From a virus: 64,000 nt of DNA. Made by a program: the position numbers and the translations under genes. Position 1 is the first letter of the stretch, and every line of letters starts with the position of its first letter. Below the pieces are notes generated by a model. It was not told the origin of the DNA and searched no databases. It saw only the letters and a list, made by a program, of their open reading frames with translations. The DNA is taken from positions 1-64,000 of IMG/VR virus record IMGVR_UViG_3300044535_000374. One strand, written 5' to 3'. Shown here in pieces: positions 27,787 through 35,227 of this stretch.

Positions 27787-27794
27787 CAAAAATA
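27787..27794 (-). promoter_or_regulatory. TATTTTTG box before the 120-residue gene
   Basis: Minus-strand TATTTTTG 28 bases before the ATG at 27758, in the short gap after the RepL-like gene. Confidence 0.4.
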
Positions 27795-27800
27795 ATGAAT

Positions 27801-28259
27801 TTATAATAGCCTCAGTCTATTCCCATTAAAATAAACATTTGGGTTCACCCAAAACTCTATAGTAGAGCCTAGCTTACGTGCTAATATCTTCTCAGCTACC
27901 AGCTCTGTGATTGCTGTTTTTATCGTAGACTCAGACTTGATTCCGCAGTGTTCCATTAAGTCAGGTGGGTTAAGTATAGTCACCTTAGCTAATGGCCTTA
28001 TGTGACACATAGAGTAAAGTACAATCTTTAGAGATGCTGGGCTAAGGTTCATGAATGCCTTAAAGCTGTCTTGGAATAACTTAGTGTAAGTCATTGAGTC
28101 GTGTAGCTGCATCTTATTCTTAGGTATCCTCCTGACTGCGTACAGGTCATCCCCATCTGTTAGTTGTAATATCTCCTCACTTTCTTTTGTTACGAAATGG
28201 CGTTCTTCTAGACCTAGCACCTTAAATGGTGAGTCTAGGTAGGCTTCATGGTTTCTCAT
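27801..28259 (-). CDS. RepL-like winged-helix replication/transcription protein
   Basis: 152 residues. The C-terminal half reads as a winged helix: IKSESTIKTAITELVAEKILARKLG then the wing and the terminal motif FWVNPNVYFNGNR. That ending (NP..xFNGxR) is characteristic of RepL-type plasmid replication initiators, and crAss-like phages carry such a gene near their structural block. It could bind an origin or act as a regulator. It follows the small nuclease gene by two bases and lies about 0.5 kb from the divergent control region. Its presence on the structural strand makes a regulatory role possible. Confidence 0.65.
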   Translation of the reverse strand: MRNHEAYLDSPFKVLGLEERHFVTKESEEILQLTDGDDLYAVRRIPKNKMQLHDSMTYTKLFQDSFKAFMNLSPASLKIVLYSMCHIRPLAKVTILNPPDLMEHCGIKSESTIKTAITELVAEKILARKLGSTIEFWVNPNVYFNGNRLRLL

Positions 28260-28261
28260 AC

Positions 28262-28720
28262 TTATATTTTAAAAAAATTAATATACTTCTTGTCTACGTA
28301 ATAGAATAGTAAATCTTTTTGCTTTACCCTATCAAAGGTTCTCCTAAGCTCCCATTTGTCAAATGTTTCATTTCTTATTGATATGTAGTGTGTCTTATCT
28401 TTATTTAGTATTATATGCACATCTGGTTTAACTATTTTTGATTGATAGCCAGGGTATGAGTTTACTATTACATCCTTATAAGGCCATGTTGTAGTAAATG
28501 GTGTATTTATATTCTTTATTTCTAGTTTAATCTCTTCCCCATCCTTTCTTAAGAACATATCTCCTTGGTCTGCATATTCTGAAAATGCCCCCACATTATA
28601 TGGAGCTATAACTAGTTCAGGTATATCTACCTCATACCCTTTGCTTTTAAAAAAATCCCCCATAAAAACCACTGCTTCCTGAGACTTTAATAAAGCTTTT
28701 TTGAAATTATATTCTTCCAT
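28262..28720 (-). CDS. Small PD-(D/E)XK-type nuclease-like protein
   Basis: 152 residues from the ATG at 28720. A longer frame from 28774 is rejected because a full promoter (TTTG-N20-TAGATTTG, 28775-28744) lies across it. The catalytic-type signature is GDMFLRK, six residues, then LEIKN (Asp, then Glu-x-Lys), preceded by a basic helix with EAVVFMGDFF. This fits a PD-(D/E)XK fold. A segment FTTTWPYKDVIVNSYPGY may recognise substrate. First gene of the leftward block. A role in host DNA breakdown or DNA processing is possible. Confidence 0.55.
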   Translation of the reverse strand: MEEYNFKKALLKSQEAVVFMGDFFKSKGYEVDIPELVIAPYNVGAFSEYADQGDMFLRKDGEEIKLEIKNINTPFTTTWPYKDVIVNSYPGYQSKIVKPDVHIILNKDKTHYISIRNETFDKWELRRTFDRVKQKDLLFYYVDKKYINFFKI

Positions 28721-28743
28721 ATATTTGTGCTTAGATTGAGTAA

Positions 28744-28775
28744 CAAATCTAGTTATTATACCCTCATAAAACAAA
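28744..28775 (-). promoter_or_regulatory. Leftward promoter, TTTG-N20-TAGATTTG
   Basis: On the minus strand TTTG (28775-28772) is followed after 20 bases by TAGATTTG (28751-28744). This matches the Bacteroidota -33/-7 consensus. The start codon at 28720 is 23 bases downstream. It drives the leftward block at the strand switch and rules out the longer start at 28774. Confidence 0.75.
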
Positions 28776-28894
28776 TTTTCCTTTTTATTTTTAAAAAAAT
28801 TGAGAAACAGTTATTGATTGTCAAAGAGTTATGAGGTTTCCTTCTTATATATATTACATAGTATTTCTCATAGTATAGCAATAGCTTTACTTAA

Positions 28895-28922
28895 GTCCAG
28901 TTTAGTAAAGTAATAACTGGAC
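28895..28922. repeat. Inverted repeat GTCCAGTT / AACTGGAC
   Basis: GTCCAGTT at 28895-28902 and its exact complement AACTGGAC at 28915-28922, with a 12-base AT-rich loop. It lies 120 bases upstream of the leftward promoter. It could be an operator or a hairpin in a transcript; there is no T-run after it. Confidence 0.6.
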
Positions 28923-28934
28923 ATTCGTATATCA

Positions 28935-28976
28935 ATTCGTATAATTACGAATATATACGTATCGTAGTATTACGAT
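28935..28976. promoter_or_regulatory. Two tandem operator-like palindromes
   Basis: ATTCGTA-TAAT-TACGAAT (28935-28952) and ATCGTA-GTAT-TACGAT (28961-28976) share the same half-site family (TCGTA) and the same 4-base spacer. Their centres are 25 bases apart. A lone half site (ATTCGTAT) precedes them at 28923-28930. Paired symmetric sites like this usually bind a dimeric repressor or initiator. The binding protein is unknown. Confidence 0.6.
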
Positions 28977-29000
28977 TTACACGTGCAAAAGTGCAGTGTT

Positions 29001-29028
29001 GGGCGGCCCGCCCTATTAGGGGGCGGCC
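29001..29028. repeat. GC-rich direct repeat GGGCGGCC with palindrome
   Basis: GGGCGGCC occurs at 29001-29008 and again at 29021-29028. The first copy is part of a near-perfect palindrome GGGCGGCCCGCCC. This 40-base patch is far more GC-rich than anything around it in an AT-rich genome. It may be a protein-binding or cleavage site. Confidence 0.6.
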
Positions 29029-29226
29029 GACCCTGGCCCAGCAACTTGCAGTTCTGCAGACTGGGTGGGTCAATCTATGCCTTTGCAATCTGCACACACA
29101 TTTGCCCATTCTAGCCTATTAAGAATAACCCCATCAATCTGATAGCGTAGGGTTCCAGTATTAATGACAGGCCATGCCTAACCTGTGGGAAACTGCTTTG
29201 CCTGAGTGGGTAGGTCAATCCTAATG

Positions 29227-29241
29227 TAGGTTAGTAACCTA
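29227..29241. repeat. Palindrome TAGGTTAGTAACCTA
   Basis: Seven-base arms TAGGTTA and TAACCTA around a single central G, at 29227-29241. Perfect symmetry and its place in the gene-free control region suggest an operator. No known regulator can be named. Confidence 0.5.
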
Positions 29242-29358
29242 ATTCATTATCAATCAATGTGTTATAGTGTTATCAGATGCCTATGTAAGCCTGTATGCGT
29301 AACATTACCCTTTCCCCATGTGTATCTGTGTGCTATGATTCTGTCATGCTTACCTATC

Positions 29359-29610
29359 TCCTGTGTATTTTGTCCCTGTGTAATAATCCGAAATGACCTT
29401 TGCCTGTCTTCCTGTGTCTCACCTGTATGTGACTAAGTTCTTAGTTATAACTATTCTCTCCTGTGTTTTCTCCTGTATGCATTGTGTCCTGTTTCTTTCT
29501 ATTGTCTGTTAACAATCACATACTATATATGTCCCTGATTTTGTCCTGTGTTTTTCTTCCGCAAATATTTCCGCAATCGTTTGCAATTATCCCTGTTTGC
29601 TGTCCTGATA
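29359..29610 (+). repeat. TCCTGTGT repeat family (iteron-like)
   Basis: Exact TCCTGTGT occurs at 29359, 29410, 29459 and 29544, with CCCTGTGT at 29374. Variants differing in the last bases lie at 29421, 29471, 29487, 29591 and 29603. All are on the same strand within 250 bases, with irregular spacing. The surrounding strand is rich in pyrimidines and GT. This could be an iteron set, a primosome-assembly region or a protein-loading site. Confidence 0.6.
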
Positions 29611-29781
29611 ACTTTTTTTTAAATTTTTTTTCTGTTGCATCTGATTGATTCCCATTGTGTTATCTGTGTCTAAAAAAATATCCTGAAAATATTTGGGTGC
29701 AATTGATGTTTGTATACATACATATCATATCATTGTGGTGCCATAGTGCAACAAATCAATCAAAAACTAACAATCATTAGT

Positions 29782-30189
29782 ATGAAAAACAAATCAAAAT
29801 TAATCGCAGGTTTATCATTCACAAAGATATCAGGTAGTGTACCTGCATACGAAAGTGAGCAAACAGATTATTCTATTTGGCAACAGGCATCACATTCCAC
29901 ACATGGATACACATTGTGGATGGTATCAGCTAATCAAGATGCTAGTGCAGAATTTTGGGGAACATTCAATGAATGTGTCAAGTATCTAGATAGCAAATTA
30001 TCAGCAGATGCGCCTAGCTTTAATGTCAATGATTCTGTATCATTCACAGATGATTACACACATGAATTTGATGTATTCACTATCCAATCTATACAGGAGA
30101 ATGGCACAATAAAATTGCAGGAGATTCTAGGTACATTTTTTCCTAAGCAATTCACATTAGTACACAATTTTATCAATCATAAATCTTAA
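29782..30189 (+). CDS. Hypothetical protein, first rightward gene
   Basis: 135 residues from the ATG at 29782 (MKNKSKLIAGLSFTKIS). An upstream in-frame ATG at 29710 is inside control sequence and is less likely. Trp/Tyr-rich middle (YSIWQQASHSTHGYTLWMVS, AEFWGTFNECVKYL) followed by a small beta domain (DSVSFTDDYTHEFDVFTI). No membrane segment. As the first gene of the early block next to the amidoligase, it could be its partner or substrate, but nothing in the sequence proves this. Confidence 0.65.
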   Translation: MKNKSKLIAGLSFTKISGSVPAYESEQTDYSIWQQASHSTHGYTLWMVSANQDASAEFWGTFNECVKYLDSKLSADAPSFNVNDSVSFTDDYTHEFDVFTIQSIQENGTIKLQEILGTFFPKQFTLVHNFINHKS

Positions 30190-30193
30190 TCAA

Positions 30194-30385
30194 ATGAGAA
30201 ATTATTACACAATCAACATGGTATTATCAGTTCTATTGTCAATCGTGACAATGTTTATTCCTGTATTAGGTTTCATGACAATGGAACCAACAGCTGTCAA
30301 TCTAGCAATCATATGCTTTGTGTTTACGACAGGTGCATTAGGAAGTTACATGTACTATGACAATGCTCAAAAATCAATCAAATAA
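30194..30385 (+). CDS. Small membrane protein, two transmembrane segments
   Basis: 63 residues with two hydrophobic helices (about residues 9-28 and 35-54) joined by a short loop (MTMEPTA) and a short basic tail. It lies between the first early gene and the amidoligase gene. It could anchor a partner at the inner membrane or act in superinfection control. No family recognised. Confidence 0.6.
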   Translation: MRNYYTINMVLSVLLSIVTMFIPVLGFMTMEPTAVNLAIICFVFTTGALGSYMYYDNAQKSIK

Positions 30386-30413
30386 TTTAACCAATAACCA
30401 AAAATTCACAGCC

Positions 30414-32570
30414 ATGAATCAAGTTAAAAAACAACCTAGAAAATTCTCTGTATTGACACCTGTAAATGAGAGAAGCAGAAACAAATTTTTATTACCATTG
30501 GATGCATTCTCTAACAAGTACATCCAAAAGTTTGTAGTCATGACATCAAGTTCAATGACAAGTGATGCAGTCTATGATTACGAGAGCGTTTACTCATCAG
30601 GAACGAATAGTGAAAGCAGATATGCTAACATGTTCAGACTAGCTAAAATGAACAGCGGAAGAATAATTGTGCCACAATTGTATTCAACACATTCAGGTGG
30701 AAGCAGAATAAGATTAAAGCTAAATGATACAGAAATTCATATCAGCAGTTCACTATTTGATTTGCTAGTAAATGAATTCGGTATGAAGTATTACATTGAT
30801 GAAAACAGAGAGCATAACGGATACAAGATTAAAGTTATTGTTATCAGTGATGACATGATTGCACCTGATTTAACAGAGTCATTGGTGGAAGTGGGAAGAC
30901 TTGTAAAGGTTACAGATGACAGCCAAATTTGGGGAACAGATACATTGCTAGGTTATCATTATTCAGCATGGCATCCAAAGATTGCATCTAATTTCACAAA
31001 GTACATGGACAAGACTTTAGGTGCAGTTAACTTTGGATTTGAAGCAGAGAAGCAAGACTACACATTCAGGGACAGAGAGAATGCTATTAAATTAGCTTTT
31101 GAGACAGGATTTAAGAAAGAGAGAGATGGCAGTTTAGGTGATGGAGGATTTGAATTGATTTCACCTGTATTACCATTGAACAATGATGCAGTCATCAATG
31201 AAGTACTTGCACCTGTTAGGGATATATTGGATGCGGAAACTAGCGACAGATGTGGTGGTCACATCAATGTATCAATCAATGGTGAAAATTCTAGAGACAT
31301 CCTTAAGAAAGTGAAAGGAAGTTTACCAATATTCTATTCAATCTATGAGAAGCGTTTAAACAACAGCTATTGCCAAGCACAGCAGTTTGGCACATACCTT
31401 CGCTCACCTAGAAAGTACCAATCATTCTATGTGAAGAACAATGAGATTCTTGAATTCAGAATATTCCCTGCAATCAAGAGCAACACCATCCTTAAGAACA
31501 GAATTGATTTGATGCGCATAGTATTGAATGACCTGTATGGTAAGACACATAACAAGGTTATCCTTGAGATGGCTAAAAAGAATTCTAAGTTATACAATTT
31601 CATGTTGAATGTAGTGTGCAATGGCGACATGGATAAGTTCAAAAACAAGTTCAAGACATTCATCACATTATCAGCTAAGTACAAATGTGGTATCGTTACA
31701 ATTAACACGATTAAGAAAGTTGAGCAGATGATGAGCATGAGTATCATTACTCCTACAGAAACTACACAGGAACCTACAGAGACTACACAAGCACCTAGAG
31801 AAAGAGTATTCCATGTAGACTTACCTGATACGACATCCACATGGGTAACAGATGCAGTGACTGAATTATCAAACGATGATTCATACAGACAGGAGCGTTC
31901 TAACGATGTGAGAGATGGCAGTATTGATGGTGTGAACGAGGATGTTATTGTTACATCATTCGCTCAGAATGTAGAAAGCTACAGAGGACTATCATCAAGC
32001 GCTAGAACAGAATTGAATACAGCATTCCTTTCAGATGAAATTTATGTAAACAATATGAGAGCGACAAATGAACAGCTATGTCAATTCTTTGCGCCAAACA
32101 GCATGGTATCATTAGGCACACCATGTGAATACAGCAGTAACTTTAGTATCATGGTGAAGAAAGCATTAAATACTATTGGTGGTGTGATTAGCTCTGTATT
32201 AAACTATGAGACATTGCCTGTATCGGTTATTAATTCACAGACAGAAAGATTGTTTGATTCATGCAGAGACAATGATATGCAAGTATGTCAAACATATTCT
32301 CAGAGCGAGATGTCATTTTTCAACAGAATATTTGCAATGCTAATTACCACATCTAGATTCACAGATACAACAAACATGTGTTTCAGGGCTGAATTTAAGC
32401 TATCTACTTTGTCATCTGAAAGGTACTACATGAACTTTATCAGACACGAGGATGGCACATATATATGCGCTCTAGCTAAGAGACTAGATGGTAATAGATT
32501 CGTGTATATATTCAATGAACATGAATTGAGTCTAAACTTATTAACTGATTCATCTCAAAATCCTTTTTAA
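30414..32570 (+). CDS. Amidoligase-type (COOH-NH2 ligase) enzyme
   Basis: 718 residues from the ATG at 30414. An in-frame ATG at 30357 overlaps the previous gene and is disfavoured. The core carries the ordered motifs of the Amidoligase_2 family, a glutamine-synthetase-like fold: NFGFEAE (206-212), ERDGSLGDGGFELISP (236-251), CGGHINV (280-286) and LEFRIFP (346-352). Such enzymes make amide or isopeptide bonds using ATP. There is a 200-residue unknown N-terminal region and a 300-residue C-terminal region with a Thr/Glu/Pro linker near 450. A class II amidotransferase gene follows, which fits ammonia supply or paired chemistry. The substrate is unknown. Confidence 0.8.
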   Translation: MNQVKKQPRKFSVLTPVNERSRNKFLLPLDAFSNKYIQKFVVMTSSSMTSDAVYDYESVYSSGTNSESRYANMFRLAKMNSGRIIVPQLYSTHSGGSRIRLKLNDTEIHISSSLFDLLVNEFGMKYYIDENREHNGYKIKVIVISDDMIAPDLTESLVEVGRLVKVTDDSQIWGTDTLLGYHYSAWHPKIASNFTKYMDKTLGAVNFGFEAEKQDYTFRDRENAIKLAFETGFKKERDGSLGDGGFELISPVLPLNNDAVINEVLAPVRDILDAETSDRCGGHINVSINGENSRDILKKVKGSLPIFYSIYEKRLNNSYCQAQQFGTYLRSPRKYQSFYVKNNEILEFRIFPAIKSNTILKNRIDLMRIVLNDLYGKTHNKVILEMAKKNSKLYNFMLNVVCNGDMDKFKNKFKTFITLSAKYKCGIVTINTIKKVEQMMSMSIITPTETTQEPTETTQAPRERVFHVDLPDTTSTWVTDAVTELSNDDSYRQERSNDVRDGSIDGVNEDVIVTSFAQNVESYRGLSSSARTELNTAFLSDEIYVNNMRATNEQLCQFFAPNSMVSLGTPCEYSSNFSIMVKKALNTIGGVISSVLNYETLPVSVINSQTERLFDSCRDNDMQVCQTYSQSEMSFFNRIFAMLITTSRFTDTTNMCFRAEFKLSTLSSERYYMNFIRHEDGTYICALAKRLDGNRFVYIFNEHELSLNLLTDSSQNPF

Positions 32571-32581
32571 TTTTTCATGGC

Positions 32582-32629
32582 TGTAGGGGAAGCGACATAT
32601 CTATTCCTAGATTAATTTAATCCCCTACA
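32582..32629 (+). terminator. Long-loop inverted repeat after the amidoligase gene
   Basis: TGTAGGGGA (32582-32590) pairs exactly with TCCCCTACA (32621-32629) across a 30-base loop, and AATTTT follows. It lies between the amidoligase stop and the next promoter. It may be a weak terminator or a processing hairpin; the loop is longer than normal for a terminator. Confidence 0.45.
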
Positions 32630-32632
32630 AAT

Positions 32633-32663
32633 TTTGTCAAACAAAATATTATAACTAACTTTG
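32633..32663 (+). promoter_or_regulatory. Promoter TTTG-N19-TAACTTTG before the amidotransferase gene
   Basis: TTTG at 32633-32636 and TAACTTTG at 32656-32663 with a 19-base spacer match the Bacteroidota consensus exactly. The amidotransferase ATG is 23 bases further on. The gene can therefore be expressed independently of the amidoligase. Confidence 0.8.
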
Positions 32664-32686
32664 TAAACAATCAAATAATCAAAACT

Positions 32687-33694
32687 ATGTGTACATTCTT
32701 TGTAAAAAAACCTAAGCAAGTCTTAAAGCAAGACCATTTCAACACCATCATAGAAAACAATCCTCAAGGATTCGGATTCGTATACACCACAGGTGACAGG
32801 CTAGTCATCGTTAAGTCAGCAAAGCCTGATGCAAAGCAATTATGGAATAAGTATCAGGATGCTGTTGCTAAATATCCTCAGTCACATTTCATCGGTCATG
32901 GCAGGATTGCCACAGGCAGTAATGTAGACTATGAGAATACACACCCATTTCTTATCAACAAAGGTTTGGTATTCGTTCACAATGGTATCATCAGACAATT
33001 CCCATCAACAGCCAAGCGCAGTGACACATACCAATACATGGAGCAGGTATTACGCAAGTTACCTAGAGACTTTTACAAACAGAAGGCTATCATGGATTTG
33101 ATAGGCAGAGACATTGTAGGTAGCAAGTTTGCATTCCTGACTATTGATAATAAGGTATACATCGTAAACGAACATGCATGTGTTACAGATACAGAGACAG
33201 GCGTATTATTCAGCAACAGCAACTACAAGCCTAGCGAATGGTTAGATTATGGTGGTACTAAGATTCACAAGTACGATACCAAAAAGACTAACAAGTACAG
33301 CTATGATTGGGACAAGGGAGCTACACAAAGCAAGTTAGACTTTCATATTGACAGAGACTCAGCAGAAATTAAACATCAGGCAGGTGACTACATCCATTGC
33401 CTAGATTGTGATGATTGGGTATACAAGACATCATACGAGAAGAAGTTTGATTGTTGCACATCATGTGCTAAGGATTACGGATACCTTACATTGATGGGTA
33501 CAGAGACAGGACAATTTGAAAAAGAAGTTGAAGGATTGTACCATTGCGATGAATGTAATGTAAATGTGGCATCACACAGATACGATGGATTCCATCTATG
33601 TAGTGAATGCGAGAAGATGTACATAGGTGCTAAGCCTATATACTCAGAGATAGAGGAGTATAACAATTCATTTGATAACTATGAAAACATATAA
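32687..33694 (+). CDS. Class II glutamine amidotransferase with two C-terminal zinc ribbons
   Basis: 335 residues. The Ntn-type glutaminase is clear: Cys2 directly after Met as nucleophile, GHGRIATG (70-77), NTHPF (84-88) and FVHNGII (96-102). It would hydrolyse glutamine and release ammonia for a synthase partner. The C-terminal third has two zinc-binding units: Cys238/Cys241 with Cys257/Cys260, and Cys287/Cys290 with Cys305/Cys308. No synthase domain is fused, so the acceptor enzyme must be separate; the upstream amidoligase is the natural candidate. It has its own promoter. Zinc ribbons on a free glutaminase domain are unusual. Confidence 0.85.
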   Translation: MCTFFVKKPKQVLKQDHFNTIIENNPQGFGFVYTTGDRLVIVKSAKPDAKQLWNKYQDAVAKYPQSHFIGHGRIATGSNVDYENTHPFLINKGLVFVHNGIIRQFPSTAKRSDTYQYMEQVLRKLPRDFYKQKAIMDLIGRDIVGSKFAFLTIDNKVYIVNEHACVTDTETGVLFSNSNYKPSEWLDYGGTKIHKYDTKKTNKYSYDWDKGATQSKLDFHIDRDSAEIKHQAGDYIHCLDCDDWVYKTSYEKKFDCCTSCAKDYGYLTLMGTETGQFEKEVEGLYHCDECNVNVASHRYDGFHLCSECEKMYIGAKPIYSEIEEYNNSFDNYENI

Positions 33695-33696
33695 AC

Positions 33697-33900
33697 ATGG
33701 AAAAATTTTTAACAGAGCAACAGCAGAAAGTATTAACTATTGGTAAGTGGGACATAGCTCCCACACCAAAGTATCTTACACTATATCCTGAAGATTTTGT
33801 ACAAGACATTGAGTCATGGAACCAAGTATGTGACCAATTGAATGTACCTTATGATTCACCTTATGTACATATTTTATTCATCGCAACAAAAACCAATTAA
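33697..33900 (+). CDS. Hypothetical small protein
   Basis: 67 residues, starting two bases after the amidotransferase stop. Contains an aromatic middle (TPKYLTLYPEDFVQDIESWNQ). No motif recognised; no membrane segment. Likely cotranscribed with the amidotransferase. Confidence 0.55.
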   Translation: MEKFLTEQQQKVLTIGKWDIAPTPKYLTLYPEDFVQDIESWNQVCDQLNVPYDSPYVHILFIATKTN

Positions 33901-33901
33901 C

Positions 33902-34117
33902 ATGGACAAAGTAAATTTAATTAAGATTGATACCAAAGAACATTTTGAAGTATCAATGGATGAGAACAAGTATTATGCTACACATGAATACAATAATCAT
34001 GGACATGATAAGTGGTGGGTGTTTAGTGACATGGGAGTTCATGAGAATGATGTGGTGTATTTTTCTGTAGTGAATTTATGTAACAACAAGTATAAAAAAA
34101 TAAATCATATCGTATGA
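33902..34117 (+). CDS. Hypothetical small protein
   Basis: 71 residues from the ATG at 33902, one base after the previous stop; an upstream in-frame ATG at 33842 would overlap that gene. It is beta-rich with a KWWVFSDMGVHENDVVYFSVV segment and a His/Asn-rich EYNNHGHD stretch. No family recognised. Confidence 0.55.
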   Translation: MDKVNLIKIDTKEHFEVSMDENKYYATHEYNNHGHDKWWVFSDMGVHENDVVYFSVVNLCNNKYKKINHIV

Positions 34118-34416
34118 GCATGAGCATGACAGGTCAGGAAGTCCTGATGAATATACTAACTAAGATTGTAGTAGATGTAGCTATACAGAATGATGATGAC
34201 TACAATGATTTCATGGATGCTGTAATAACATCCATCCTGTATGTGGCTAAGACAGAACAACTATGGGATGATGCAGAGATACAGACAGCCATAACTATCA
34301 TCAATCATCGTGCTAAAGAGTTAATCAATACAATTGATTTTGATGAGGATGAGCATAAGCCTAACATCCAAGCAATAAACGATATAATCAACAGAGCATT
34401 TGACAATTTAAATTAA
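34114..34416 (+). CDS. Acidic helical hypothetical protein
   Basis: 100 residues, overlapping the previous stop as ATGA. Acidic and helical (NDDDYNDFMDAVITSIL, IDFDEDEHKPNIQAINDII). Further Met codons at positions 3 and 5 make the start slightly uncertain. Unknown function; its acidity recalls small DNA-mimic or inhibitor proteins, but there is no direct support. Confidence 0.55.
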   Translation: MSMSMTGQEVLMNILTKIVVDVAIQNDDDYNDFMDAVITSILYVAKTEQLWDDAEIQTAITIINHRAKELINTIDFDEDEHKPNIQAINDIINRAFDNLN

Positions 34417-34422
34417 AAAACA

Positions 34423-34620
34423 ATGAGCATATTAAAACAACAGGTATCAACATTCACAGATTTGACACCTAGAGAAAGACAGATATTTATTGCAGAATTA
34501 TATCACAATGCGTGGTATTCAGAAGATAGATATAAACAACTAGAGGAGTTATATAACCTATGGGTGAGTGACCCTATCAAAGAAAAAGCATTCTTAAACG
34601 AAATAAACGAAACATCATGA
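34423..34620 (+). CDS. Hypothetical small helical protein
   Basis: 65 residues; helical with an RERQIFIAELYHNAWYSEDRY stretch. It ends with an ATGA overlap to the zinc-finger gene that follows. Function unknown. Confidence 0.55.
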   Translation: MSILKQQVSTFTDLTPRERQIFIAELYHNAWYSEDRYKQLEELYNLWVSDPIKEKAFLNEINETS

Positions 34621-34805
34621 AACAAGCGCATGTACAAATCACAATCACATGTCCCACATGCAGTGGTGATGGATTCTATTTAGACTATGCAGGAAGTGAG
34701 GAGCAAGGTTTGGATTATGAGAAAGCATACGAATGTAAAGATTGCAAAGGAACAGGATTAATTAATAACACAACATACAACAATGGAGAATTTGAAAGGC
34801 GTTGA
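34617..34805 (+). CDS. DnaJ-like zinc-finger peptide
   Basis: 62 residues. Two CxxCxGxG motifs (CPTCSGDG at 12-19 and CKDCKGTG at 40-47) form one complete DnaJ-type zinc site. There is no J domain. Stand-alone fingers of this type occur in phage and host proteins that bind peptides or partner enzymes. It overlaps both neighbours. Its specific role is unknown. Confidence 0.6.
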   Translation: MKQAHVQITITCPTCSGDGFYLDYAGSEEQGLDYEKAYECKDCKGTGLINNTTYNNGEFERR

Positions 34806-35073
34806 ACTAATTGTCAGCATAGCATCACAGCTAACACTAGAAGCAGTTATGTCAAAAGACGAGCAGTTTAAAAAGGTAAGATGTTTACAAGCATCACATC
34901 TAATCAAAGGATGTAGTGATTTATCAGGTAAGAGCGTAATTGATTTGCTAGTATTAAGCAAAGCAATGACACTATCTATGAACGATGGCTATAGACAATT
35001 TGAAAGAGAGATGGAAGGTGAGGAAATTTTAAAAAACATATTTAAGGATGAAGAAAATAAAAAAGGTGATTGA
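34783..35073 (+). CDS. Hypothetical protein
   Basis: 96 residues, helical, with two Cys (KVRCLQASHLIKGCSDL) and an acidic C-terminus (FKDEENKKGD). It overlaps the zinc-finger gene by 23 bases and the next membrane peptide by 26 bases. Unknown function. Confidence 0.55.
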   Translation: MENLKGVELIVSIASQLTLEAVMSKDEQFKKVRCLQASHLIKGCSDLSGKSVIDLLVLSKAMTLSMNDGYRQFEREMEGEEILKNIFKDEENKKGD

Positions 35074-35200
35074 GGTTACAATAGCATTGGGTATTGGTGC
35101 GTTTCTATGGGACAAAGACATAAGCGCATCTGATAATATATGGATGATGATACCCATGTATTTCATATTCGGATTGATGTACTATTTCTTAAAACAATAA
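35048..35200 (+). CDS. Small membrane peptide (50 aa)
   Basis: 50 residues: basic N-terminus MKKIKKVIEV, one hydrophobic stretch TIALGIGAFLW, then a second IWMMIPMYFIFGLMYYFL near the end. Likely two membrane spans. The start overlaps the end of the preceding gene, supporting coupled translation. Confidence 0.5.
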   Translation: MKKIKKVIEVTIALGIGAFLWDKDISASDNIWMMIPMYFIFGLMYYFLKQ

Positions 35201-35227
35201 TTTTCATTAACCAAAAAATAAAAACAA

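Larger units (their letters stand above)
28776..29781. other. Divergent control region, about 1 kb without genes
   Basis: No credible gene lies here on either strand. It separates the leftward and rightward blocks. From left to right it holds an 8-bp inverted repeat (28895-28922), two tandem ATTCGTA/ATCGTA-type palindromes (28935-28976), a sharply GC-rich patch with a repeated GGGCGGCC (29001-29040), two copies of GGGTRGGTCAATC (29063-29075 and 29208-29220), a TAGGTTAGTAACCTA palindrome (29227-29241), a TCCTGTGT repeat family (29359-29610) and T/A runs. The content fits an operator/origin region. Confidence 0.75.

Noticed and set aside
28721-28774. Longer start for the small nuclease gene
   Set aside because: The promoter with exact consensus lies across this stretch, so it would not be in the mRNA.
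29463-29648. A 61-residue frame in the control region
   Set aside because: Composition reflects the TCCTGTGT repeats; Cys/Phe-rich with no support.
31427-31840. A 137-residue frame on the minus strand
   Set aside because: Lies wholly inside the amidoligase gene and is antisense shadow.
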